A DNA stretch of 11,071 nucleotides, taken from positions 1 through 11,071 of the forward strand of contig DVKA01000277.1 in NCBI GenBank assembly GCA_018716365.1, written 5' to 3'. The notes below the pieces were generated by a model. The model saw only the letters and a program-made list of their open reading frames with translations. It searched no databases and was not told the origin of the DNA. Numbering within the stretch: position 1 is the first letter of the stretch; each line of letters starts with the position of its first letter. This stretch comes from Candidatus Caccocola faecipullorum. GTDB lineage: Bacteria; Synergistota; Synergistia; Synergistales; Synergistaceae. This document shows positions 1 to 6,017 of the stretch, in pieces. The position numbers were made by a program, and so were the translations under genes.

Positions 1-275
1 GGCAGCCGGAGCAGAGCGACAAGCTCCTTCTGCGGCACGAACGAATTTACCTCTTCATAGGTGTCGTGCAGCACTGTTTCAAGGACTTTATCGATTCCGC
101 CTTCGCCGGAGACTGATGTCAGCGCTGCCGCATAGGAAGTCTCGCCGAGAACCTTCAGCACCGAAGCGGTGTCTTCGGCGTCGAGCATCCTCGTGAAGAC
201 CGAGGCGTCAAGAAGGCGCAGTTCCATAGCGCGTATTCGCGCTACGGCATATCCGTAAGCCTCCTTATATGACAT
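1..275 (-). CDS. ntpC: V-type ATPase subunit C (NtpC/AtpC), N-terminal part, cut by window edge
   Basis: About 91 codons are present, beginning MSYKEAYGYAVARIRAMELR; the rest lies beyond base 1. The ATG at 273-275 follows a strong GGGAGGTGG ribosome site and sits 16 bases after the subunit E stop. The start 'YAVARIRAMELRLLD' followed by 'ML(D)AED...VLKVLGETSYA' is the usual opening of the V-ATPase C/AC39 (subunit d) family, a soluble funnel-shaped protein that joins the K rotor ring to the central stalk. Its place directly after E matches the E. hirae ntp order (F-I-K-E-C). Only the N-terminus is visible, so family membership rests on this short stretch plus strong operon context. Confidence 0.85.
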   Translation of the reverse strand, partial: MSYKEAYGYAVARIRAMELRLLDASVFTRMLDAEDTASVLKVLGETSYAAALTSVSGEGGIDKVLETVLHDTYEEVNSFVPQKELVALLRL

Positions 276-291
276 CAGACCACCTCCCTCT

Positions 292-876
292 TCACGCAGA
301 CGGGAACAAACGCTTTACAACGTCAGATTCCTGTTTTTCCTGAGAGACCTTAAGGAGCATCTCCCACGAGCAATTTACGCTGATTCTGCCTCTGCGGAGG
401 ATGAAGCCTCCGGCTATATCGGCCTTTTCACCGGCGAGCGCGAGCTTCGTGCCGTGCGATGCGTTGTAGGAATCGAGCCACGCCGCGTCAATGTATTTTT
501 CTCCGTCTCCGACTACAACCAGTTCGTCTTTCGTGGTCACGCCGCCGTCGAGAAGATCTGCGCAGAAGGCGAGGTACTTGTCCTTCGGGAGCGCTTTCAT
601 CTTCTCAAGAGCGCCGCGGTAGACGTCTTCGATGAGCTCGCGCTTGGCGCTGAGCATCATCTTGCTGACGTCGATGTCGGCGACTATCTCCCTGCGCTTT
701 ATTATCTCGGGACGTTCCGCTCCGAAACGTTCGTCGAACCCTTCCTGTATGCCGGCGCACTCTTTCTCAGCCTTGCTCGTGATGGCTTCGGCCTGCGCTT
801 TCGCTTTGGAAAGGATCTCGTCCGCTTCTTTCTGAGCGTCGTTCCTGATCTTTTCGGTAATCTGAGCTAAAGACAT
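292..876 (-). CDS. ntpE: V-type ATPase subunit E (peripheral stalk)
   Basis: The 194-residue product has the two-part build of V-ATPase subunit E. Residues about 1-60 are a charged, Ala/Glu/Lys-rich coiled coil ('ITEKIRNDAQKEADEILSKA'). A globular C-terminal half follows, with a glycine-rich 'GGFILRRGRISVNCSW' segment near residues 155-170, the family's conserved 'GG(f/v)...G.i.vd.s/t' region. It pairs with the small coiled-coil subunit encoded by the first gene (3433-3759) to form the peripheral stalks that hold the catalytic head. The ATG lies 19 bases after the rotor gene stop. Upstream there is only a weak purine stretch (AAGAAGAC), unlike the strong sites of subunits I, K and C, so its translation may be lower or coupled. 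Length is typical for the family. Confidence 0.9.
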   Translation of the reverse strand: MSLAQITEKIRNDAQKEADEILSKAKAQAEAITSKAEKECAGIQEGFDERFGAERPEIIKRREIVADIDVSKMMLSAKRELIEDVYRGALEKMKALPKDKYLAFCADLLDGGVTTKDELVVVGDGEKYIDAAWLDSYNASHGTKLALAGEKADIAGGFILRRGRISVNCSWEMLLKVSQEKQESDVVKRLFPSA

Positions 877-895
877 GACGTTCAGTCTTCTTTGC

Positions 896-1393
896 TTAGA
901 GCTGGATTCCGTTGAGCAACAGAATGCTTATAAGGAGGCCGAAAACCGCGTACGTTTCGCACATGGCGGGGAGGATGACGGCCTTACCTATCTGGTCGGG
1001 GCGCTTGGCGATCATGAGGATAGAAGCCGCGGAGGACTTACCCTGCCAGATGGCTGAGTAGAAGCCGACTATCGCTATGGGGAGGCAGGCGAAGCAGATG
1101 CCGAGGCCCTGCCATACGGTAAGGGCTACGTCGCCGCCGAGAAGGCCGGACTTCTGCATGGCGAGAACCGCGACGAGAAGACCGTAGATACCCTGCGTTC
1201 CGGGAAGGGCGAGAAGGACGAGCGCGTAACCGAATTTCTTCGGATCCTCAGTCATAATGCCGGCCGCCGCTTCGTTGGCGAGGCCGATGCCCCACGCCGA
1301 GCCCGAACCTGCAAAGCCTACCGCGAGAGCGGCGCCCAGAATAACGAGCATCTGTCCAAGCTGATCACCCATTGTTGCGAGAATTGTTTCCAT
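896..1393 (-). CDS. ntpK: V-type Na+-ATPase rotor subunit K (proteolipid)
   Basis: This 165-residue, very hydrophobic protein has four predicted membrane helices (about 12-36, 54-80, 92-117, 137-161), a tandem duplication of the 8-kDa c-type hairpin. It forms the ion-carrying rotor ring. The Na+ site mapped in E. hirae NtpK (Leu61, Thr64, Gln65, Gln110, Glu139) appears to be fully matched: L63, T66 and Q67 in 'ALPGTQGIYG', Q117 in 'SAIWQGKSS', and E146 in 'PAMCETYAVFG'. The first hairpin has Gln where the second has the essential Glu, so each four-helix unit carries one ion site. The ATG is preceded by AAGGAGGT, a near-perfect ribosome site, which fits the many copies needed per ring. It lies 40 bases after subunit I. 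Confidence 0.95.
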   Translation of the reverse strand: METILATMGDQLGQMLVILGAALAVGFAGSGSAWGIGLANEAAAGIMTEDPKKFGYALVLLALPGTQGIYGLLVAVLAMQKSGLLGGDVALTVWQGLGICFACLPIAIVGFYSAIWQGKSSAASILMIAKRPDQIGKAVILPAMCETYAVFGLLISILLLNGIQL

Positions 1394-1433
1394 GATTAAC
1401 TTTACCTCCTTGAAAAATTGTGCTGCTTGTCAG

Positions 1434-3446
1434 CTAATTTGTAGATTTATCGGAAATCTGTGAGTACTGAGCCGCGTTGCTCAGCGGAGCGAAATCGTGT
1501 CCGGCGGCGTCGTAGAACTTGCCGAAGAACTCGACGTACTGAAGCCTCAGCGGATGGATGAACGCTCCGAGGAGGTTCACCGCGATGCTGAAAAGATGCC
1601 CCACTACGAAGAGCAGCACGGCTAGCACTATACCTACGTACGGCACGTCGGCGACGAGCTTCGCGAGCAGGTTGATGACCATGCCTACCGCGGCGGAGCC
1701 GAGGCCGAGCGCGAGAAGGCGGCTGTAGCTCAGCACGTCTCCGAGATAGCCGGTGACGTTATAGAGGCTCATGACGCCGGAGAAGATTTTGCCGAAGATG
1801 CTCGGCTTCTCCCTACCCTGCGTCGCGACGAGTATAACGGCTCCGGCGGCGGCGACTATCTTGCCCGGCAGAGCGAGCGATGCGGATACGTAGCCGCCCG
1901 CGGCGCATCCGAAGAGCACGAGGCCGCAGAGGAAGAGTATCCAACCGCCCTGGTCGGCGCAGGCCGCGAACTTGTCACCGGCCTTCCAGTTCTCAGAGAA
2001 GGCGATGAAGAGCCCGTAGAGAATCTGGATGAACCCGAGCGCGAGCGAAATCATGAGCAGCGTCATCGGGTCGCCCATCGGGTTGAGCAGCTGTATGCTC
2101 GTCAGCGCCGGGGCTATTCCGCTGAGGAACGGGAACGCCGTGACGGAATCGCCGAACCACGATACCGTTATCGCGCCGAAAGCGACAGACACGCACATGC
2201 CGACCGTCACCATCACGAAGAACTTGCGCAGAGTGTCCGGCAGCTGGTACCTCACGAGGAAGTAGCCGAGAATGCCGGCGACGACGAGGCCGTAGCCCGC
2301 GTCTCCGAAGCACATCCCCATGAAGAGGAAGAAGAACGGAGCCATAGGCGTGGTCGGGTCCACCTTGCCGTAGGTCGGCGTGCCGTACATTATCGTAAGC
2401 GGCTCGAGCGACGACGACCAATGCGGGTTCTTGAGGAGCGTCGGCGGCTCTTCGCCCGCCTCCGGCTCAACCTCCGCAAATTCCGTGTACTGCTCGTAGC
2501 GGGAGACGACGGCCTTCACGCGGCCGAGCTCGGACTTAGGCGTCCAGAGCTCCCAGATAAGCACGTCGTCGGTCGGCTCTCCGGACTCCATGGCCTCGAG
2601 CCTGCGGCCCACGATGTTCCAGTAGTCGCAGTGGTCGCGCGCCGCGGCGAGAGCGGAGTCTGCACGCGCGGCAAGCTTTTCGGAAAGCTCGCGTTCCTTA
2701 TCTTCACAGGCGGCTATCTTGGCGGACAACTGCTCTTTTTCCTCCGAAGAGGTGAGCGTGAAGTCCTTCGGCACCTCGACGCGCGAAGCGCCGCTCTCCG
2801 CGAGCGCGCCCTGAAGCTTCTCCGCGTCGCACTTTCTGTAAAGCAGCGCGAACACGGTGTTCGGATCTTTCTCCGCTCCGGGGATTTCCTGAAGCTCCGC
2901 CATCTCTCCGAGCTCCGCCGCGATTTTCTCGCGCAGAGCGGGAGCCGCGTTCTTTGAAACGCTGTAGATAGCGCCGCTTATGGTCTCTGTCCCCGTTGTA
3001 AAAAATTCAAGCGGATATTTGATCTTTTCCAGCAAAACGGCCTGAGTCAGAAGCCCTTTCAGGCGCGAAAGCTCGGCCCTCGTCTCCGTGAGGTCCTTTT
3101 CGATATCCCTCAGAGAAGACGTAAGTTTTGCAAATTTCTGTTCGTCAATCTTAGCTGCCAGCTCGCCGAAGGTGAGCGACGGCGCGCCGCTCAGCATCTT
3201 GCCGAGACCGCCCTCGTGCGTTTCGTAAGGCTCCAAAAGGCGGATTACGAACTTCGCGTCGCCGATCTGTTCGTCGATGCGGCGTTTTTTCTCACGAAGC
3301 GGTTCGGCTGCTCCGGCCTGCTGCGGCTGTTCGCCCGTCTTCGCGGCGAACTCGCAGCATCCCAGCGCCTGAAGGCTGGCCGCTAATTCATCGGCTGCGG
3401 ATTTATGGACGGCAATCCGCGCCTTACACATTTCAGCGAGAGCCAT
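1434..3446 (-). CDS. ntpI: V-type ATPase subunit I (stator, a-type)
   Basis: The 670-residue product is the membrane stator that forms the ion half-channels beside the K ring. Residues about 1-340 are a soluble, coiled-coil-rich domain that binds the peripheral stalks. Residues about 365-635 hold the membrane helices. The helix entry 'PTYGKVDPTTPMAPFFFLF' and 'GMCFGDAGYG' (about 358-386) are family signatures. Arg576 in 'YLGDVLSYSRLLALGL' is the expected essential channel arginine, and R634 in 'HPLRLQYVEFFGKFY' is the second conserved one. The ATG overlaps the end of the preceding gene by 14 bases, with GAGGTGAT upstream, which suggests translational coupling. The length is normal. Confidence 0.95.
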   Translation of the reverse strand: MALAEMCKARIAVHKSAADELAASLQALGCCEFAAKTGEQPQQAGAAEPLREKKRRIDEQIGDAKFVIRLLEPYETHEGGLGKMLSGAPSLTFGELAAKIDEQKFAKLTSSLRDIEKDLTETRAELSRLKGLLTQAVLLEKIKYPLEFFTTGTETISGAIYSVSKNAAPALREKIAAELGEMAELQEIPGAEKDPNTVFALLYRKCDAEKLQGALAESGASRVEVPKDFTLTSSEEKEQLSAKIAACEDKERELSEKLAARADSALAAARDHCDYWNIVGRRLEAMESGEPTDDVLIWELWTPKSELGRVKAVVSRYEQYTEFAEVEPEAGEEPPTLLKNPHWSSSLEPLTIMYGTPTYGKVDPTTPMAPFFFLFMGMCFGDAGYGLVVAGILGYFLVRYQLPDTLRKFFVMVTVGMCVSVAFGAITVSWFGDSVTAFPFLSGIAPALTSIQLLNPMGDPMTLLMISLALGFIQILYGLFIAFSENWKAGDKFAACADQGGWILFLCGLVLFGCAAGGYVSASLALPGKIVAAAGAVILVATQGREKPSIFGKIFSGVMSLYNVTGYLGDVLSYSRLLALGLGSAAVGMVINLLAKLVADVPYVGIVLAVLLFVVGHLFSIAVNLLGAFIHPLRLQYVEFFGKFYDAAGHDFAPLSNAAQYSQISDKSTN

Positions 3447-3759
3447 AAGACGCCATCACCTCTCTTACCAGCCAGTCTGCAACCTCGTCGGTGTCCTTCT
3501 TCTTACCTTCGTAGAACGCCTTAGCGTCCTGCTCGCCCTTTTTCGTTATCTCCAGAGCCTTCGCTTCGGCCTCTTTTTCAGCCTCGGCGACTCTTTCGCG
3601 CCACTGTCTGTGGCACTGCTGTTTTGTGCTCTTGACAGACTGCTCCGCTTCGGACTGAGCGGCGGCGATCATTTTCGCGGCTTCCGCTTTCGCGTCGGAG
3701 ACGATGCTCTTCGCCGCGGCTTCCTGCTCGCGAATTTCCTGTGCAAGATTATCCGCCAA
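3433..3759 (-). CDS. ntpF: V-type ATPase small coiled-coil stalk subunit (NtpF / subunit G-H type)
   Basis: The 108-residue protein is almost all charged helix ('EIREQEAAAKSIVSDAKAEA' and onward) and ends 'DEVADWLVREVMASYGSR'. This is the build of the NtpF / archaeal subunit H / Thermus G peripheral-stalk partner of subunit E. It is the first gene of the operon, as ntpF is in E. hirae, and overlaps subunit I by 14 bases. The start is TTG at 3757-3759: the codon just before it in frame is TGA, so no upstream start is possible, and a GGGAGGGGGTGA stretch lies directly upstream. Such coiled coils diverge quickly, so the call rests on position and composition more than on residue identity. Confidence 0.85.
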   Translation of the reverse strand: MADNLAQEIREQEAAAKSIVSDAKAEAAKMIAAAQSEAEQSVKSTKQQCHRQWRERVAEAEKEAEAKALEITKKGEQDAKAFYEGKKKDTDEVADWLVREVMASYGSR

Positions 3760-3764
3760 TCAAG

Positions 3765-3775
3765 TCACCCCCTCC
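3765..3775 (-). promoter_or_regulatory. Ribosome binding site deciding the TTG start of ntpF
   Basis: The purine run GGAGGGGGTGA ends 5 bases before the TTG at 3757-3759. It matches the 3' end of 16S rRNA through GGAGG or GGTGA. With an in-frame TGA immediately before the TTG, it supports TTG as the real start. Confidence 0.7.
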
Positions 3776-3818
3776 CATGCTCCTATAAATCAGAAGATAT
3801 TTCGCAGTACAGTATAAG

Positions 3819-3847
3819 ATTCTACTTGTAATCTTAAATTGCGTCAA
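3819..3847 (-). promoter_or_regulatory. Sigma70-type promoter of the V-ATPase operon
   Basis: On the minus strand there is a -35 box TTGACG (3842-3847), a 17-base spacer and a -10 box TAGAAT (3819-3824). Each hexamer is one base off consensus. Transcription would start near 3812 and leave a leader of about 50 bases before ntpF. A second -10-like TATACT at 3811-3816 lies just downstream. Position and spacing are good; activity is inferred. Confidence 0.7.
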
Positions 3848-3927
3848 TTTTCACACATTAGTATAAAATATAGCGGCACGATAAAAAAGCTCTTTTTATA
3901 CGTTCAATAACACAAAAACGGCCTGTC

Positions 3928-3945
3928 TTAAACTATATAGTTAAA
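3928..3945. repeat. AT-rich near-palindrome upstream of the V-ATPase promoter
   Basis: The core AACTATATAGTT (3931-3942) is a perfect 12-base palindrome. It extends to 18 bases with a single mismatched pair. It lies about 80 bases upstream of the V-ATPase -35 box and could be a regulator site. In AT-rich DNA such palindromes also arise by chance, and no factor is suggested by the sequence. Confidence 0.3.
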
Positions 3946-4050
3946 TTCGTATGAAAATTCATTAAAAAAGGTCTTTCATTCTATTTGCTTAACTAAAGAA
4001 GTCGATATTCGCGAATTATGCGGATTGACCTTTTCAAAAAACGCATGACC

Positions 4051-4118
4051 GGGCCGCAGCCGCGCCGCGCGAGGCGCGGCTGCGCGGCCTGCGCGCCGAA
4101 GGCCGTCCGGCAGCGCAG
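4051..4118. repeat. Two adjacent strong GC-rich hairpins (possible structured RNA or dispersed repeat)
   Basis: In hairpin 1, GCAGCCGCGCC (4056-4066) pairs perfectly with GGCGCGGCTGC (4073-4083) around a 6-base loop. GGCC/GGCC outer arms (4052-4055 with 4086-4089) extend it across a 2-base bulge. In hairpin 2, CTGCGCGCCG (about 4089-4098) pairs with CGGC-A-GCGCAG (4108-4118) with one bulged A. The hairpins abut, and the block is far more GC-rich than the DNA on either side. Neither strand has a T-run directly after a stem; the nearest is TTTTTT on the minus strand at 4036-4041, about 10 bases beyond hairpin 1. That makes it a poor terminator. A non-coding RNA or a REP/MITE-like repeat are the main options, and function is unknown. 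Confidence 0.5.
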
Positions 4119-4274
4119 ACGCGCGCACAAAAGCGGCTCGCTGATACTGTTTTCCTTTTTAGTCTTTAGAACAAAGTTAAATGGTTCGCATATTGAGCGG
4201 CGTATAAAGGAAAGAGTGCGCCGCTGAATAGATTGACGAGAACGGTAAATTTTGTTAAATTCTACAAGATACGC

Positions 4275-4305
4275 AAAAAGCGGAACATCTCTCGACATTC
4301 CGCTT
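4275..4305 (-). terminator. Intrinsic terminator of the tRNA-Gln/tRNA-Glu transcript
   Basis: On the minus strand, AAGCGGAA pairs perfectly with TTCCGCTT. The stem continues inward through two G-T pairs, T-A and C-G to a GAGA (GNRA-type) tetraloop, and a run of T follows at 4275-4279. It starts about 11 bases after the encoded CCA of tRNA-Glu. Confidence 0.85.
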
Positions 4306-4316
4306 TCGCTTTATGA

Positions 4317-4392
4317 TGGCAGTCCCTAGGAGATTCGAACTCCTGTTAACGGGCTGAGAACCCGCCGTCCTGGGCCCCTAGACGAAGGGACC
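4317..4392 (-). tRNA. tRNA-Glu (anticodon CTC)
   Basis: This is a 76-base cloverleaf on the minus strand. The acceptor stem GGTCCCT pairs with AGGGACT, with a G-T at the end pair. The discriminator G is followed by an encoded CCA. The D arm contains CGTCTAGGGGCCCAGGAC. The anticodon loop TTCTCAG on a GCGGG/CCCGT stem gives anticodon CTC, which reads GAG. The T arm is AGGAG-TTCGAAT-CTCCT. The whole resembles bacterial tRNA-Glu. It is the second gene of a two-tRNA transcript, 15 bases after tRNA-Gln. Confidence 0.96.
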
Positions 4393-4407
4393 GTCTTACT
4401 AAGTAAG

Positions 4408-4481
4408 TGGCTGGGGTACAAGGATTTGAACCTCGATTACCTGATCCAGAGTCAGGCGTGCTGCCGTTGCACCATACCCCA
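4408..4481 (-). tRNA. tRNA-Gln (anticodon CTG)
   Basis: This is a 74-base cloverleaf on the minus strand. The acceptor stem TGGGGTA pairs with TACCCCA, followed by discriminator G and an encoded CCA. The anticodon arm CCTGA-CTCTGGA-TCAGG gives anticodon CTG, which reads CAG. The T arm has GAGG-TTCAAAT-CCTT. The first base T and the weak U1-A72 end pair are typical of bacterial tRNA-Gln. It is the promoter-proximal gene of the pair. Confidence 0.96.
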
Positions 4482-4500
4482 ATCGGGCCGGACGAAGGAT

Positions 4501-4528
4501 ATTATATATGAATTCGCGATAATGTCAA
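4501..4528 (-). promoter_or_regulatory. Strong promoter of the tRNA-Gln/tRNA-Glu unit
   Basis: On the minus strand the -35 box is exact TTGACA (4523-4528), the spacer is 16 bases, and the -10 box is exact TATAAT (4501-4506). Transcription would begin near 4494, about 13 bases before tRNA-Gln. Perfect hexamers are what one expects for a stable RNA gene. Confidence 0.88.
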
Positions 4529-4605
4529 CAACGAATCAGAAAAAAAATTGCGCCAATTTTTCACGCGCGTCCGACGCCGCCGCACATTCCTGTTTATGCG
4601 CTCCG

Positions 4606-4634
4606 TTGACGGGGCTCGGCGCAGTTGTTATATT
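4606..4634 (+). promoter_or_regulatory. Promoter of the diaminopropionate ammonia-lyase gene
   Basis: The -35 box is TTGACG (4606-4611), the spacer is 17 bases and the -10 box is TATATT (4629-4634), with an extended -10 TG at 4626-4627. Transcription would start near 4641, giving a leader of about 32 bases. It is back-to-back with the tRNA promoter, with about 77 bases between the two -35 boxes. Confidence 0.72.
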
Positions 4635-4672
4635 CAGGGCGTTCCACAGCAAACTCACAGGGAGGACGGAAG

Positions 4673-5884
4673 ATGTACGGCATCAAGTGGACTGACAACA
4701 GAATGCCCAAAAGCGGAGGCACGGAGCTTGAGATTATGTCGCTCCAGAACGTCGGAGCCGCGCGCGCGTTTCACGAAAGCTTTCCGCAGTATTCCGAGAC
4801 GCCGCTGGCGGAGCTCGACCGCCTCGCAGAGTTCCTCGGCGTTGCGAAGATTTGCGTTAAGGACGAGTCGTACCGCTTCGGCCTCAACGCGTTCAAGGTG
4901 CTAGGAGGCTCCTTTGCAATGGCGCGCTATATATCGAAGCTCACGGGCCGCCCGATGGAAGAGCTCAGCTATGCCGCGCTCACTTCGCGCGAGTTGAAGG
5001 AAGAGACCGGAGAGATAACGTTTTTCAGCGCGACAGACGGCAACCACGGACGCGGCGTCGCGTGGGCGGCGAAGACGCTCGGACAGAAGGCCGTCATCAT
5101 GATGCCGAAGGGCTCGCAGGCGGCGCGCTTTGAAAACATCCGCGCCGAGGGCGCTCTTACAACGATAGAAGAGCTCAACTACGACGACTGCGTGCGTAAG
5201 GCGGCGAAGGCCGCGGCTGAGACGCCGAACGGCGTGCTGATACAGGACACGGCGTGGGAGGGCTACGAAGAAATACCATCGTGGATAATGCAGGGTTACG
5301 GCACAATGGCGATGGAGGCGGACGAACAGTTTGCGGCGGCTGCGCAGGAGGCGCCGACGCACATATTCGTACAGGCCGGCGTCGGCTCGCTTGCTGGGGC
5401 GGCCGTCGGATACTTCGCCAACAAATATCCAGACAATCCGCCGGTCTTCGCCGTCGTCGAATCGGACCAAGCGGACTGCCTCTACCGCTCCGCCTGCGCG
5501 GGCGACGGAAGCATCCGCACTGTCGGCGGCGACATGAGGACGATAATGGCGGGGCTTGCGTGCGGCGAGCCGAGCATAACCTCGTGGCAGATACTCAAGG
5601 ACAAAGTCACGGCCTTCGCGTCATTGCCGGACCGCGTCGCCGCCGACGGCATGCGCGTCCTCGGCGCGCCGCTGCCCGGAGATCCGCGCGTCATATCGGG
5701 CGAATCGGGCGCGGCTCCGCTCGGCTTCCTCTACGCGCTCATGCGCGATGACGAATTAGCGCCGCTGCGCGAAAAGCTAAAAATCGGCAAAGATTCGCGC
5801 GTCCTGCTGTTCTCCACCGAGGGCGCGACAGATCCTGAAAATTACCGTAAAGTCGTCTGGGAAGGCTCGTGCGGGAGCCGGTGA
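4673..5884 (+). CDS. dpaL: 2,3-diaminopropionate ammonia-lyase (PLP-dependent)
   Basis: The enzyme converts 2,3-diaminopropionate to pyruvate and two ammonia, using pyridoxal phosphate in the cytoplasm (fold type II, YgeX family). From the ATG at 4673 the product is 403 residues, the usual size. This start has a GGAGGA site 6 bases upstream; an earlier in-frame ATG at 4625 lies upstream of the predicted transcription start and has no such site. Lys75 in 'RFGLNAFKVLGG' is the expected PLP lysine. Asp122 in 'SATDGNHGRGVAW' and Asp192 in 'QDTAWEGYEEIPSWIMQGY' match the catalytic aspartates of the E. coli enzyme (Lys77, Asp120, Asp189). A glycine loop, 'QAGVGSLAGAAVG', fits the phosphate site. 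The gene stands alone between its own promoter and terminator, with no transporter or ygeW/ygeY-type neighbour. In a fermenter it would feed pyruvate metabolism. Confidence 0.93.
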   Translation: MYGIKWTDNRMPKSGGTELEIMSLQNVGAARAFHESFPQYSETPLAELDRLAEFLGVAKICVKDESYRFGLNAFKVLGGSFAMARYISKLTGRPMEELSYAALTSRELKEETGEITFFSATDGNHGRGVAWAAKTLGQKAVIMMPKGSQAARFENIRAEGALTTIEELNYDDCVRKAAKAAAETPNGVLIQDTAWEGYEEIPSWIMQGYGTMAMEADEQFAAAAQEAPTHIFVQAGVGSLAGAAVGYFANKYPDNPPVFAVVESDQADCLYRSACAGDGSIRTVGGDMRTIMAGLACGEPSITSWQILKDKVTAFASLPDRVAADGMRVLGAPLPGDPRVISGESGAAPLGFLYALMRDDELAPLREKLKIGKDSRVLLFSTEGATDPENYRKVVWEGSCGSR

Positions 5885-5946
5885 GTCAAGGCTTAAAAAT
5901 TTTCTGGAAATTGTCCGACGCTCCATTCAGTTGACTGTTAAGCGGG

Positions 5947-5990
5947 AAAAATGCGGGGAAGCCCTTGCGTCAGGCTTTCCCGCATTTTTT
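5947..5990. terminator. Intrinsic terminator, probably bidirectional
   Basis: AAAAATGCGGGGAAGCC (5947-5963) pairs with GGCTTTCCCGCATTTTT (5973-5989) around a 9-base loop, with only one G-T among 17 pairs. A T-run closes it on the plus strand and the A-run supplies one on the minus strand. It can stop the lyase transcript and also the convergent SUKH/rlmB/uvrA string. Confidence 0.9.
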
Positions 5991-6017
5991 AATATCTGGC
6001 AGCTTTATCAGGAACAC

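Larger units (their letters stand above)
3848..4274. other. Gene-free intergenic region with a structured GC island
   Basis: This stretch lies between the V-ATPase promoter and the tRNA terminator. I see no credible gene in it. The short open frames across 3993-4298 (minus) and 4018-4227 (plus) lack ribosome sites and translate to Arg/Ala/Cys-rich sequence from the GC island or to low-complexity sequence. The flanks are AT-rich (3961-4040 is about 30% GC), while 4051-4120 is about 86% GC and folds into two adjacent hairpins. An AT-rich near-palindrome lies at 3928-3945. A weaker inverted repeat pairs GTATAAAA (3861-3868) with TTTTATAC (3894-3901). Confidence 0.6.

Noticed and set aside
3749..3778. 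A 9-codon leader ORF (ATG at 3776-3778) overlapping the ntpF start
   Set aside because: The AGGAG before it is only 1 base from the ATG, too close to work well, and the peptide is glycine-rich because it reads through the ntpF ribosome site.
3882..3899. ATAAAAA...TTTTTAT inverted repeat as a terminator
   Set aside because: The stem is only A-T pairs with a tiny loop, and no gene on either strand ends just before it.
4007..4016. ATTCGCGAAT palindrome
   Set aside because: A single 10-base palindrome with no second copy or linked promoter; expected by chance.
4018..4227. Plus-strand open frame of 69 codons
   Set aside because: It is Arg/Ala/Cys-rich only where it crosses the hairpins, has no ribosome site or family resemblance, and is best explained by the GC island.
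4233..4261. Plus-strand promoter-like pair TTGACG / 17 / TAAATT pointing antisense into the tRNAs
   Set aside because: The -10 is weak, nothing downstream on that strand would be served, and the AT-rich setting makes such matches common.
3993..4298. Minus-strand open frame of 101 codons across the intergenic region
   Set aside because: It has no ribosome site, runs through the tRNA terminator stem and the GC hairpin block, and its protein looks like translated palindrome and low-complexity sequence.
4625..4672. Upstream ATG extension of the lyase gene by 16 residues
   Set aside because: The extension overlaps the promoter -10 box, lacks a ribosome site and adds residues unlike the family; the ATG at 4673 has a good site.
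5254..5751. Arginine-rich open frames inside the lyase gene on both strands
   Set aside because: The PLP lyase frame is intact with all catalytic residues; the others are shadows created by GC-rich codons.
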